Below, in pieces: positions 34,611-43,773 of a stretch of DNA of 64,000 nt (position 1 is the first letter of the stretch; each line of letters starts with the position of its first letter). The notes under the pieces are model-generated. The model saw nothing but the letters and a program-made list of their open reading frames with translations. It was not told the DNA's origin and did not search any database. A program made the translations under genes and the position numbers. Source of the DNA: Alphaproteobacteria bacterium (lineage in GTDB: Bacteria; Pseudomonadota; Alphaproteobacteria; Rhizobiales; Beijerinckiaceae); contig VGDT01000013.1 of assembly GCA_016869595.1 (NCBI GenBank), positions 1 to 64,000 on the forward strand, read 5' to 3'.

Positions 34611-36038
34611 CTATTCCTCGAGCGCGCCTTCTTCATTGACGGCATGTGCAAGGCCGGCCGTCGCCATCAGCCCGGCGACGCTGACGGCGACCATGACCGC
34701 GACGACGCCGACGAGCCCCCATAAGTCTTGGAGTTGCGGCACCACAAAAGTGCCGACGCTTGCGCCGATCTTAGCGCACGCCGCCGCGAAGCCGCTCGCC
34801 GAGGCGCGGATCGCCGTCGGGAACAGCGTCGGCGCAAGAGTAAAGGTCGTGGCGTTCGGTCCGGCGTTCATCGCAAAGTTAAAGAGCACGAATCCGCCAA
34901 TGACAAAAGCGAGATGTTCTTTCGCGCCATTGTCGGTCATCGCGGCGAAGAGCAACAGCAGCATGCCGAGCGCCATGCCGCTGAAGCCGGCGACCTGCAT
35001 GGTGATCCGGCCATAGCGCGGAACCGCCCAAAGGCTCGCCACAAAGCCGATGACGAGAAAGGCGTCGACTGCCGCGCTGCCTTCCGCATCGGCGAAGTCG
35101 GCGGCGATTGGCCCGGCCTCGGCGCCGCTGAGATGCATGGCGCCGAGGATGATGGGCGTAAACAGGCCAACGCCATAGGTCGCGACGTCCATCAACATCC
35201 ATGGCAAAGAGACGAGCATCGTGCGCGCGCGATAAGCCGCGCTGAACAGCGTCGAATAGCCGACGTCCTGCGCGTCTGCGGACGGGTCGCGCCTCGATGC
35301 CGCGACAGCGACGGATTCCGCGGCCACGCCGATAGGCTTCTCGCCGAACTCTTTTGATAAGGTCTTGAGCAGCGCCGTCGCTTCGCCGATGCGTCCCTCG
35401 GTCACCAGCCAGCGCACGCTTTCCGGCGCCCATATGCGCGCGAGCAGGAAAAGCAGCGCAATCGCGCCGCTGGCGCCAAACAGCAGCCGCCAGTCTTCCG
35501 TCGAAGGCCGCAGCTTCAATATGGCGAGTCCGGCGAGCGCCGCCGCCGCCATGCCGACCGACTGCAGGGATATCGTCGCGACGGTCATCCTATTGCGCGT
35601 TTTGCGCGGCATAAGTTCGGACACATAGGCGCCGCTCGTCGGGAAATCGATGCCAACCCCGACGCCAAGCAGAAATTGCGAAAGCAGGATCAAGCGGGGG
35701 TTCGTCGCCGCCGCCCCGATGAAGCACGCGAGCGCGATGATCGCCATGTCGGCGATGAATGTGCGCTTGCGGCCGAACCTGTCTGCGCCAATCCCGCCGA
35801 GCGCCGAGCCCGCGACCGCGCCAAGCACAAGAGCCGAGCCAATAAGCCCAACGAAAAGCGGACTGATCGGAAAGTCGCGTTTGAGCAGCGGCAGCGCCAC
35901 GCCGAGCCCGGATACCGAGAAGCCATCCAGAAACGCGCCGCCGCTCGCCGCAAGCCAATAGGCGTAATGGCGCCATGTCATCGGCGCTTCGTCGAGCGCC
36001 GAAAAGAGCGAGTCGGCGTGCGATGGCGACGCCGTCAA
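34611..36038 (-). CDS. MFS transporter (sugar/acid porter type)
   Basis: 475 residues with about 12 transmembrane helices. The signatures GADRFGRKRTF between helices 2 and 3, and PESVRWLVTEGR after helix 6, belong to the sugar porter and aromatic-acid/metabolite MFS groups; substrate unknown. The N-terminal ALDEAPMTWRHYAYWLAAS is a typical pre-helix segment, so the TTG at 36038, overlapping the ppk2 stop as TTGA, is preferred; the internal ATG (35981) is the alternative. A loop of charged residues after helix 6 and a hydrophilic end VNEEGALEE are as in other members. It is coupled to ppk2. Confidence 0.88.
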   Translation of the reverse strand: MTASPSHADSLFSALDEAPMTWRHYAYWLAASGGAFLDGFSVSGLGVALPLLKRDFPISPLFVGLIGSALVLGAVAGSALGGIGADRFGRKRTFIADMAIIALACFIGAAATNPRLILLSQFLLGVGVGIDFPTSGAYVSELMPRKTRNRMTVATISLQSVGMAAAALAGLAILKLRPSTEDWRLLFGASGAIALLFLLARIWAPESVRWLVTEGRIGEATALLKTLSKEFGEKPIGVAAESVAVAASRRDPSADAQDVGYSTLFSAAYRARTMLVSLPWMLMDVATYGVGLFTPIILGAMHLSGAEAGPIAADFADAEGSAAVDAFLVIGFVASLWAVPRYGRITMQVAGFSGMALGMLLLLFAAMTDNGAKEHLAFVIGGFVLFNFAMNAGPNATTFTLAPTLFPTAIRASASGFAAACAKIGASVGTFVVPQLQDLWGLVGVVAVMVAVSVAGLMATAGLAHAVNEEGALEE

Positions 36039-36883
36039 TGGCCCTTGTCCTCTTCGTCTTTCGCCTGTTGGTAAAGTTTGCGAATCTCGTCGATGTCGAC
36101 CGTCGGCTTCGGCAGTTTCAGATTTAGATTGTCGAGCGTATCGGCGATGATGCTGGAAACCGCCAGATTGCGAAACCATTTGTGATTCGATGGAATGATG
36201 AACCATGGCGCATGTTCGGTCGAGCAACGCGACAGGGCGGCCTCGAAGGCCTTGATATAATCATCCCATTTCTTGCGTTCGGAATAGTCGCTCGCGCTGA
36301 TCTTCCATTGATGCGCCGGATCGTCGAGACGCGCCTTGAAGCGCTTCAGCTGCTCGTCCTTGGAGATATAAAGGAAGAATTTTAGAATCGTCGTTTTGTT
36401 CTCGACGGCGAGCATCTTTTCCCATTCATTGATGAAGTCGTAGCGCGGTTTCCACACCTCTTTCGGCGCGAGCTTATGCACGCGCACCACAAGCACGTCT
36501 TCATAATGCGAGCGATTGAAGATCGACGCGTAGCCGCGCCGCGGCGCATGCGGATGGATGCGCCACAGAAAATCGTGCTCCTGTTCTTCGGGAGTCGGCT
36601 GCTTGAACCCCGTCACTTGCACGCCCTGCGGGTCCATGGCGCTGATGACATGCCAGCAGGTGCCGTCCTTCCCAGCGCTGTCGATGCCCTGCAGGACAAT
36701 CAGCAGGGAGTGCGTGCGGTCGGCATAGAGTTTGCGTTGCAGCTCGGTGATGCGCGCCAGATGGCGCTGCAAGTCCTGCGCCGCTTCGGCGTCGTTTGTG
36801 TAGTGGCCGTGGAACGCTGGATCGATCGATCCGAGGTCGACATTCGAGCCTGGCTCGACGCGGAACTTTTTGAGCAAATTCAT
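36035..36883 (-). CDS. ppk2: polyphosphate kinase 2 family protein
   Basis: 282 residues, PPK2 family, which uses polyphosphate as phosphate donor to nucleotides or AMP. The Walker-A-like LIVLQGIDSAGKDGTCWHVI is followed by PTPEEQEHDFLWRIH, FNRSHYEDVLVVRVHK (lid/catalytic region) and a C-terminal WFIIPSNHKWFRNLAVSSII, all conserved. Class (ADP- versus AMP-type) cannot be told by eye. It starts MNLLKKFRVEPGSNVD, and its stop overlaps the MFS transporter start. The gene 32 bases upstream encodes a proton-pumping P-type ATPase; the combination suggests coupling of energy reserves to ion homeostasis, but only by proximity. Confidence 0.95.
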   Translation of the reverse strand: MNLLKKFRVEPGSNVDLGSIDPAFHGHYTNDAEAAQDLQRHLARITELQRKLYADRTHSLLIVLQGIDSAGKDGTCWHVISAMDPQGVQVTGFKQPTPEEQEHDFLWRIHPHAPRRGYASIFNRSHYEDVLVVRVHKLAPKEVWKPRYDFINEWEKMLAVENKTTILKFFLYISKDEQLKRFKARLDDPAHQWKISASDYSERKKWDDYIKAFEAALSRCSTEHAPWFIIPSNHKWFRNLAVSSIIADTLDNLNLKLPKPTVDIDEIRKLYQQAKDEEDKGH

Positions 36884-36915
36884 TTGCGCCGTCCCCTTCG
36901 GCCTGATGCCTTCAT

Positions 36916-39471
36916 TTAACCGGCGAGAGCGACGCCGCCCGCAGCCAGACTCTTTTCGCGCCGCCCGGCCAGACGCCAGTAAATGATCTTCACGATTTCG
37001 GCCGCGACCACCCAGAGCAGGCAGTAAAGCCACACGCCGACGATCGCGGCGCCCGGCACGGCGTCGACACCGACGCCGTAGAGGCAGAGCAGGACGGCGA
37101 CGACTTGAGTCGCCACGATCGCCCAGAACAGTCTGGCGCTCGGATAGGGCGGCGCAAAAATCGCCTTTTTGGTGCGCACGCTGAAAAGCAGCAGATGGCC
37201 GCCGACGGCGAGCTGCAAAAACAACAGAGTTTGAAGCTGACCCGGGTCGATCGGAATCATGGCCTGCAGCGAGTCGTCAAGCGTCCAGCGCATGCCGATC
37301 AGCAAAAACCCGAAAGTTTCGGCGACGGCGATCAGTCCCATCAGCGACGCGAAAAAGAAGATGCGCTGCATGTCCCATCTCACCGGCCGCGGCGCAACGG
37401 GAACATTATCATAGGCGATCGTCATGATCGGAATGTCGTCGAGGAGCGCGAGCGCGACGATCATGATGGCGGTGAGCGGCTGAAACTCGAACAGAACGAT
37501 CGACGCGACGACGACGATCATGATGTCGAGCGTCATGGCGATCCGGTAGTGGATGTAGCTTTCGATCCGCTGGAAAATCTGTCGCGACACGCGGATCGCG
37601 TTGATGATGGTGGACAGTCCAGGCGCTGTCAGGATGAGCGCGGCGGCGCTGCGCGCCGCGTCGGTCGCGCCGCTGACGGCGATGCCGCAATCCGCCTGTT
37701 TGAGCGCCGGCGCGTCGTTCACGCCGTCGCCGGTCATCGCGACAATATGGCCGACCGACTGAAGCGCCTTGACGATCTCATATTTGTGCTCGGGAAACAC
37801 CCTGCCGAAGCCGTCGGCCCGCTCCACGGCTTCGACGACGCTGCGCGACAGATCGCCAGCCTTCGCGCCGTCTTTGAAAACGTCGCTTGCGACGAGAAGA
37901 TGCGAGCCCATGCCGAGCTGAGCTGCGATCTCGTCGCCGATCGCGACGTCATCGCCGGTCACCATTTTGACGTTGAGACCGAGGGCGCGCGCCTCGGCAA
38001 TCGTCGCCTTGGCGTCGGCGCGGGGCGGGTCCATCATCGAGATCAGTCCAACGAGTTGCCACCTCGCGCCGTCCTCCGACATCGCCACGCCCAGCGCGCG
38101 CTGGCCCTTGGCGGCAAGCGCGGCCACTTCGTTCTGATAGCGTTGCAGAGTTTGCGAATCGGGCCGGACAAGCGCGGTAATCGCCTGCGGCGCGCCCTTG
38201 GCGTAATGGCGAACGCCGCCAGAGCCATCGGCGACCGTCGAGATCGTGCGTTTGCTCACCGGGTCGAACGGCGTGAAGGCCATCTGCTTAAAGCCGTCGA
38301 GCGAATCGTGAGCCGGCAGCGCCGCCATCACCGCAAGGTCGATCGCGTCTTCGCTGCTTCTTTGCGTCGCGAGCGCGGCGAAAAGCAACACGTCGTCGCT
38401 CTTGAACGCGCCATAGGGAATGGCGCTCTGCACGGTGAGCTTGTTCATCGTCAGCGTGCCGGTCTTGTCGCTGCACAGCACGTCGACTCCGGCAAGCTCC
38501 TCGATCGCGCTCAGACGCGAAACAATGGCCTTCTGCAGGGAGAGCGCATAGGCGCCGATCGCCATCGTTACCGACATGACCGCCGGCAGCGCGACAGGAA
38601 TCGACGCAATCAGCAGCACCAGAACATATTGCGTAATGGAGCCGACGCGATCCCAGTTCCAGTCATCGGGCGCAATAACTTCCCGATAAAGCTCCGCGCC
38701 GACGAGGATCAACGCCAAAAAAAACGCGAGCAACAGAAGGAAATCGCCGACCTGCGTCACGGCGCGCTGCGAATGCGAAACGGCGCCAGCGGCCCCAACG
38801 AGCTTCGCGGTGCGGCCGAAGAAGGTGCGCTCGCCCGTCGCCGTTACGACGCCTGTCATCGCGCCTTGTTTGGCGATTGCGCCGGAATAGGCGTCGTCGC
38901 CGATCTTCTTGGAGACCGGCAGGGATTCGCCGGTGAGCGCCGCCTGATCGCAGCTTAAGTAGTCCCCCTCAATGAGCAAGAGATCGGCGGGAATAATCTG
39001 GCCAGCGGCGACGCTGACGATATCCCCCGGCGTCAGTTCGGCGGCCGGGATCGTCGTCCAGGCGCCGTCGCGCAACACGCGCGCCCGCGGCGCGAGGTTT
39101 TTCTTTAAGGCAGCGAGGGCGTTCGCCGCCTTGTTGTCCTGCCAGAAGCCGACGATGGCGTTATAGAGAAGAAGACCAGTGACCACGCCAAAGTCCGGCC
39201 AGTCCCGCCGCACGGCGGAAATGACCGCCGCCGCTTCAATAAGGAAAGGCAGCGGCCCCCAGAAATAGCGGAGCAGACGGCGCCATTTGCTTTCCGTCTT
39301 ATCCTCAATCGCGTTGGGGCCATATTCGGCGAGGCGTTGCGCCGCTTCAGCGGCGGTCAGGCCGTCCTTCGTCGCTTTCAGCGACTCGAGTCGCTGCGCG
39401 ATCTTCGCCTGTATCGGATCTTGGGATGGCGAGGATTGGGCCGCCAGAGATTTGGCGCTGACGTCCGGCAT
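36916..39471 (-). CDS. plasma-membrane-type H+-transporting P-type ATPase (P3A)
   Basis: 851 residues; P-type ATPase of the proton-exporting subfamily (yeast Pma1-like, found in some bacteria). Ten membrane helices. Actuator motif DQAALTGESLPVSK; phosphorylation site VLCSDKTGTLTMNKLTV; nucleotide domain FTPFDPVSKRTIST and AKGAPQAI; hinge MVTGDDVAIG and MTGDGVNDAPALKQAD. The ATG at 39471 (MPDVSAKSLA) has GAGAGAG upstream; an earlier ATG nine codons up is possible. It could export protons for pH homeostasis. No potassium or metal motif (such as CPC) is present. Same strand as ppk2, 32 bases apart. Confidence 0.9.
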   Translation of the reverse strand: MPDVSAKSLAAQSSPSQDPIQAKIAQRLESLKATKDGLTAAEAAQRLAEYGPNAIEDKTESKWRRLLRYFWGPLPFLIEAAAVISAVRRDWPDFGVVTGLLLYNAIVGFWQDNKAANALAALKKNLAPRARVLRDGAWTTIPAAELTPGDIVSVAAGQIIPADLLLIEGDYLSCDQAALTGESLPVSKKIGDDAYSGAIAKQGAMTGVVTATGERTFFGRTAKLVGAAGAVSHSQRAVTQVGDFLLLLAFFLALILVGAELYREVIAPDDWNWDRVGSITQYVLVLLIASIPVALPAVMSVTMAIGAYALSLQKAIVSRLSAIEELAGVDVLCSDKTGTLTMNKLTVQSAIPYGAFKSDDVLLFAALATQRSSEDAIDLAVMAALPAHDSLDGFKQMAFTPFDPVSKRTISTVADGSGGVRHYAKGAPQAITALVRPDSQTLQRYQNEVAALAAKGQRALGVAMSEDGARWQLVGLISMMDPPRADAKATIAEARALGLNVKMVTGDDVAIGDEIAAQLGMGSHLLVASDVFKDGAKAGDLSRSVVEAVERADGFGRVFPEHKYEIVKALQSVGHIVAMTGDGVNDAPALKQADCGIAVSGATDAARSAAALILTAPGLSTIINAIRVSRQIFQRIESYIHYRIAMTLDIMIVVVASIVLFEFQPLTAIMIVALALLDDIPIMTIAYDNVPVAPRPVRWDMQRIFFFASLMGLIAVAETFGFLLIGMRWTLDDSLQAMIPIDPGQLQTLLFLQLAVGGHLLLFSVRTKKAIFAPPYPSARLFWAIVATQVVAVLLCLYGVGVDAVPGAAIVGVWLYCLLWVVAAEIVKIIYWRLAGRREKSLAAGGVALAG

Positions 39472-39580
39472 GATCTCTCTCTGCATTCGATAGATCAAAA
39501 ATATCCGGATGGATGTTAGGGCGTGATCGGGGTCCCGCCAATAGCGTCGCCAAAGCGCAAGTCGAATTAACCTTGGAAAT

Positions 39581-40768
39581 CTATTCTGTGGCTGTGCAGC
39601 CGGCGTCGTCAGACGCCCCCGCGACGTTATCCTTCACGATCTTGTCAGCGCGCGATTTCGCGTCGGCGAGATCCTTATCGTAAATGTTCGTCAAATATTC
39701 GTCTGTCGTCGTTTTCACGATGGATTTATTCGGCGATTGCAGCGGGCCGGACACATCAATCGAAGCGACTGTCGACAAGCCGGGACGCAAGGGTTGCTTT
39801 TCGAGCTCGTCCGCCCGCAAGTTGATGCGCACTGGAATGCGCTGAACGATGCGAATGAAATTGCCGGTCGCGTTGTCTGGGGGAAGAGTCGCAAAGACTG
39901 CTCCAGAGCCAGGAACAAGTCCCGCCACTTCTCCGTGGTAGATCTGGTCCGATCCATAGAGATCGACCTTGATGATCGCCGGTTGCCCGGGACGAATGCG
40001 GGCCATTCTGTTTTCCCAGAGATTCGCCTCAATCCAAAGGTGGTCGAGCGGAACGATGTTAAGAATCCCATCGCCGGGACGCACGCGTTGGCCGACCTGG
40101 ACGCGGCGCTTGGCGACGTAGCCGGTCGCCGGCGCACGGATGTTCTGGCGCACGAATTCGAGGTAAGCGTCGTTGTAGCGCGCCTTGGCGGCTTCAATGT
40201 CGGGATGATTCATGCGCGTCACGCCGACCACGCGCGCCTCGACGGCTTGATATTCGGCCCGCGTCTCGCGCAGATCGGCTTCCTGCGCGGCGAGCTGATC
40301 CTCGGTATTTTGCAATACTTGATGCGACGCGGCGCCGCTAGAGGCCGCCTGTCTGTATCTCGCGAGATCGTGGCGAGTCCTGTCGCGAAGCGCCGCGCGG
40401 GAAATGATCTTTTGACAGACTTGGGCGCGCAGAGCGAAAAGCGCGCCGACGGCGCGAACCGCGCGGCTGAGCTCGGCCTCCGCCTGCGACAGCGCCGCTC
40501 GTGCGCGTTGCCCGTCGAGTCGAACGAGCACGTCGCCTTTCTTCACGAGCTGCGTTTCTTCGGTCAGCACGGCGGCGACGACTCCCGTGGCGTCGGCTTG
40601 CACGGGAATGATGTTGCCGGTGACGAAGGCGTTGTCGGTCGTCACCCAATTGCGGTCATAAAAATACCATCGCGATAAAGCCATCAGCGCCCCGACAAGG
40701 ACCGCCGCGATGACGATCTTGAGCAGGAGTTCTCTGCGGGAGCGGATGCTTTTGCGGGAGAGCGCCAT
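39581..40768 (-). CDS. HlyD/EmrA-family membrane fusion protein
   Basis: 395 residues, periplasmic adaptor for type I-like or MFS/RND efflux. A transmembrane anchor (about 13-33, LLKIVIAAVLVGALMALS), the lipoyl-like strand TTDNAFVTGNIIPVQADATGVVAAVL, a long coiled-coil hairpin (LSQAEAELSRAVRAV... and QAVEARVVGV), a second lipoyl half APATGYVAKRRVQVGQRV and a beta-barrel PGQPAIIKVDLYGSDQIYHGEV. The layout is EmrA-like. Immediately upstream on the same strand is an outer-membrane channel gene, but no EmrB-like inner-membrane pump lies nearby. ATG 40768 has a TTG directly before it. Confidence 0.92.
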   Translation of the reverse strand: MALSRKSIRSRRELLLKIVIAAVLVGALMALSRWYFYDRNWVTTDNAFVTGNIIPVQADATGVVAAVLTEETQLVKKGDVLVRLDGQRARAALSQAEAELSRAVRAVGALFALRAQVCQKIISRAALRDRTRHDLARYRQAASSGAASHQVLQNTEDQLAAQEADLRETRAEYQAVEARVVGVTRMNHPDIEAAKARYNDAYLEFVRQNIRAPATGYVAKRRVQVGQRVRPGDGILNIVPLDHLWIEANLWENRMARIRPGQPAIIKVDLYGSDQIYHGEVAGLVPGSGAVFATLPPDNATGNFIRIVQRIPVRINLRADELEKQPLRPGLSTVASIDVSGPLQSPNKSIVKTTTDEYLTNIYDKDLADAKSRADKIVKDNVAGASDDAGCTATE

Positions 40769-40804
40769 CAACGGGTTCGCGTTCTTCTAGAAGCCTTTGT
40801 ACGC

Positions 40805-42457
40805 TCAGCCGCCGCCAAGCGCCTGGATCGCGTCGACGGCCGGCGTCAGAGGGTCGTTTTCCGGTGCAGGTTTTGGCGCGGCGGGTGAGGGGCCATCTGC
40901 ATAGCCGCCGCCGAGCGCTTGATAAAGATCGACGGCGGCGACAAGCCGGTCGCCTTCGAGCGCGCGCTGCACGAAGCCTGATTCGAGAAGATCGACCCGT
41001 TCGCCCACCATTTCTCGCCGATCCTTAAGCCCGTCGCGCAGGCGCGATTGCGCGAGGTCGTATTGTGCGCGAGCTGAGCGCATATAGCGGCTCTGCGCCT
41101 CATATTCCGTGCACGCGCGTTTGAGATTGACGATGGAGTCGGCGACTTGCTGCGCCGCCTGCAGCAGCGTCTCGTTATAGACGTCGACCGCCTGATCGTA
41201 ATCGGCGCGCTGCCCCTCCAAATTTCCGCTGAGTCTGCCGCCTTGAAAAATCGGCAGGCGCAGTCCGGGCGAAACGGCATAGCCGATCGCGGAGGGCGTG
41301 AAGAGAAAGCCCGCGAGCTTGCTGATCTTCGTCGAGGTCACGGAGGCTTCAAAACCGCCGGTGATCGCAAGATCGATTGAGGGAAGGAAAAGCGCCTTCG
41401 CTGCATGGATACGCGCCGCCACCGCCTCGGCGCGGCGCAGCGCCGCGGCTAGATCAGGACGATGGACGAGCAGTTCGATGGGCAGGCTTCGCGGCAGCGG
41501 TGGCAATGCGGGCTCTGGCGCGCCTCGGCTAGCGTAGAGGTTTCGCGCGGCGTCGGGTCCTTCGCCCATCAGCCGGGCGAGCGCATCCTGTTGCAAAGTC
41601 AGGAAGGCCTGCGCGGCGGCTTCGCGGCGGACGGCGTTCTCAAAGTCGGCGCGGGCGATCTGCACCCCGTCTAATGAGTCGAGCCCGGTCTGATAGCGGG
41701 TCTCGGCAAGCGCCACCAGATCGCGGCGCAGGCGCGTCAGGGCTCTTGCGATCTGGAGCTGTCGCGCCGCGGCGTAGCCGCGCAAATATGCGCGGGCGAC
41801 TGCCGTAGTCAGTAATAGGCGCGCCTGTTCAAGCTCGGCTTCTTGCGCCGCCGACTCGCCGATCGCCGCGTCAAGCAGCGCGCGGTTCTTCTCCCAAAAA
41901 TCAAACTCCCAAGTCAGCGCCAGCGGATTCATGAAGGCCATGGTCTTTTCCAATCCGCCCTGCGCCGGATTGTACGAGGCCACGACGCCATGCAGAGGAT
42001 TGCGGGATTGCCGCATGCCGAAGGTCGCCTGAACTTCCGGCAGGAGTCTTGCGCCGGCGACTTGCACGAGAGCGTCCGCGCCGCGCAGCGTATCTTCCGC
42101 CTTTCTCAAGCTCTGATTGTCGCGCAGCGCCTTGTCGATGATGCTGTCGAGCTCGGCGCTGCGAAACGCCCGCCACCATTCTTCGCGCGGCCAGCCGGCG
42201 TCGTCGGAGACCGCGAGCCCGGATCGCGCCAGCGTCCGCTCCATGGCCGGCGCGCCGAGAAATTGCGCGCGCTCCAGCTGGGCGGTTGGCGTGCAGCCGG
42301 CGAGAAGAAGCAGGATCGGGATTCCGCGGAATAGCCGACGGCGGCGCGCGCACGGCCCAGTCGCGCCTAACCGCAGAGGCCCGCGGCGGCGGGGGCGTAG
42401 GCGCGCACGACGTGCTGCGGGCTCTCGATCCAAGAGGACACTCCTACACTGCGCCAA
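40805..42457 (-). CDS. outer-membrane efflux channel, NodT-family lipoprotein
   Basis: About 550 residues in the frame. The lipobox LLLLAGC near residue 54 anchors a TolC-like OMF of the NodT/OprM group: two homologous helical hairpins (SLRKAEDTLRGADALVQVAGARLLPEV and PDLAAALRRAEAVAARIHAAKALFLPS, the P-x-L-x-A-E motif twice). The first 45 residues are Arg-rich and untypical. Apart from the TTG at 42457 only rare start codons are available, so the true start may be closer to the lipobox or a frameshift may have occurred. Operon with the HlyD adaptor. Confidence 0.85.
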   Translation of the reverse strand: MAQCRSVLLDREPAARRARLRPRRRGPLRLGATGPCARRRRLFRGIPILLLLAGCTPTAQLERAQFLGAPAMERTLARSGLAVSDDAGWPREEWWRAFRSAELDSIIDKALRDNQSLRKAEDTLRGADALVQVAGARLLPEVQATFGMRQSRNPLHGVVASYNPAQGGLEKTMAFMNPLALTWEFDFWEKNRALLDAAIGESAAQEAELEQARLLLTTAVARAYLRGYAAARQLQIARALTRLRRDLVALAETRYQTGLDSLDGVQIARADFENAVRREAAAQAFLTLQQDALARLMGEGPDAARNLYASRGAPEPALPPLPRSLPIELLVHRPDLAAALRRAEAVAARIHAAKALFLPSIDLAITGGFEASVTSTKISKLAGFLFTPSAIGYAVSPGLRLPIFQGGRLSGNLEGQRADYDQAVDVYNETLLQAAQQVADSIVNLKRACTEYEAQSRYMRSARAQYDLAQSRLRDGLKDRREMVGERVDLLESGFVQRALEGDRLVAAVDLYQALGGGYADGPSPAAPKPAPENDPLTPAVDAIQALGGG

Positions 42458-42592
42458 CGATCGAAGAACGCGGCGGCGAGTTCGTAGGAGTCATCAGCCT
42501 TTTCGGCGGTTGTCGGGGAACTCCATCCCCATCTGTTAAAATTTAGTTTATGACAGAGCTACCGGTCAATAAGTCCAATTTGAGGCGTCCCG

Positions 42593-43576
42593 CTATCCCC
42601 AGAGCTCCGGCGCGGGCGGCAGGAGCGTCGAACCCTCGTAGGACAGTCCGGGCGAGCGATCGCGCGCAAGAAGCAGCGGCCCGTCGAGATCGACATAGGC
42701 CGCCATCTGCCCCACGAGAACCGCCGGCGCCATAGCGAGAGAGGTTCCCACCATGCAGCCGGCCATGATCGAAAAGCCCATATCTTGCGCCGCGCGCGCA
42801 AGGGCCAGCGCTTCGGTGAGGCCGCCGGTCTTATCGAGCTTGATGTTGATGGCGTCGTAGCGGCTTTTCAGCGGCGCGAGCGACGCGCGGTCATGCACGC
42901 TTTCGTCGGCGCAGATCGGCACGGAATGCGCAAAGCTCGCGAGCGCTTCGTCTCGGCCGGCCGGCAGCGGCTGCTCGACGAGCGCGACGCCGCAATCGGC
43001 GCAGGCGGCGAGGCGGCGGGCAATGGTTTCCGCGTCCCATGATTCATTGGCGTCGACGATAAGGGTCGAAGTCGGCGCGCCGGCGCGTACGGCGGCGAGG
43101 CGCGCGTCGTCGCCCTCTCCGGCGAGCTTGATTTTCAACAGCGGCCGATCAGCGGCCTTTTCTGCTGCGGCGCGCATCTCGTCAGGCGCGCCGACCGAGA
43201 TCGTATAAGCGGTCACGAGCGGCGAGAGCGTGTCGAAACCCGCGGATAGGTGGGCAGGAACGCCCGAAAGCTTGGCCTCGAGGTCCCAGAGCGCGCAGTC
43301 CAGCGCATTGCGCGCCGCGCCCGCTGGCAGCAGGCGCTGCAAGGCGGGACGGTCGGCGCCGGCTTCGAGAGCCCCTCTCGCGCCTTCAATTGTCGCGACG
43401 ACGCTCTCGACGCTCTCGCCATAGCGGGCGTAGGGCACGCATTCGCCCCGTCCGAGGGCGCCGCTTTCGGCCAAAGTCGCGGTCACGACCACGGCTTCAG
43501 TCTTGGCGCCGCGGGCGATCACGAAGCGGCCGGCGATCGGGTAAGTCTCGACGGCAACGGACAATTTTCGCTTCAA
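42593..43576 (-). CDS. dgcA: L-Ala-D/L-Glu dipeptide epimerase (enolase superfamily)
   Basis: 327 residues of the mandelate racemase/muconate-lactonising subgroup. The catalytic lysines are LLKIKLAGE (KxK near residue 148) and INIKLDKTGGL (near 250); metal ligands are IVDANESW, ALVEQPLPAG and CADESVHD, in the usual D-E-D order. The combination is typical of L-Ala-D/L-Glu epimerases that help recycle peptidoglycan peptides. Substrate cannot be verified by sequence alone. The start MKRKLSVAVETYPI is typical. The intergenic spacer to the OMF gene is AT-rich and may hold that operon's promoter (TTGACC at about 42573, TAAATT at about 42545). Confidence 0.88.
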   Translation of the reverse strand: MKRKLSVAVETYPIAGRFVIARGAKTEAVVVTATLAESGALGRGECVPYARYGESVESVVATIEGARGALEAGADRPALQRLLPAGAARNALDCALWDLEAKLSGVPAHLSAGFDTLSPLVTAYTISVGAPDEMRAAAEKAADRPLLKIKLAGEGDDARLAAVRAGAPTSTLIVDANESWDAETIARRLAACADCGVALVEQPLPAGRDEALASFAHSVPICADESVHDRASLAPLKSRYDAINIKLDKTGGLTEALALARAAQDMGFSIMAGCMVGTSLAMAPAVLVGQMAAYVDLDGPLLLARDRSPGLSYEGSTLLPPAPELWG

Positions 43577-43773
43577 ATCTCTCTCCGAGGGCCGCTATCC
43601 GCGCAGCGCAAGGGCGCGGTCATGTGCGCCGACGCGCTTGCTGACGCCAATTCACGGGGTTATCACGTTTTTGCAAGCGGCCGCGCCTGTAGCGTCGGCG
43701 GCGCGCCATAATCGGCGGATAGGATCACGCCATCAATGAGCCGGTTGTTGACGCCAGCGCAGAGCGAATCCCG

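Noticed and set aside
37105-38958. 617-codon plus-strand frame
   Set aside because: Lies wholly antisense to the proton ATPase with Arg/Asp/His-rich shadow composition typical of a GC-rich gene's opposite strand.
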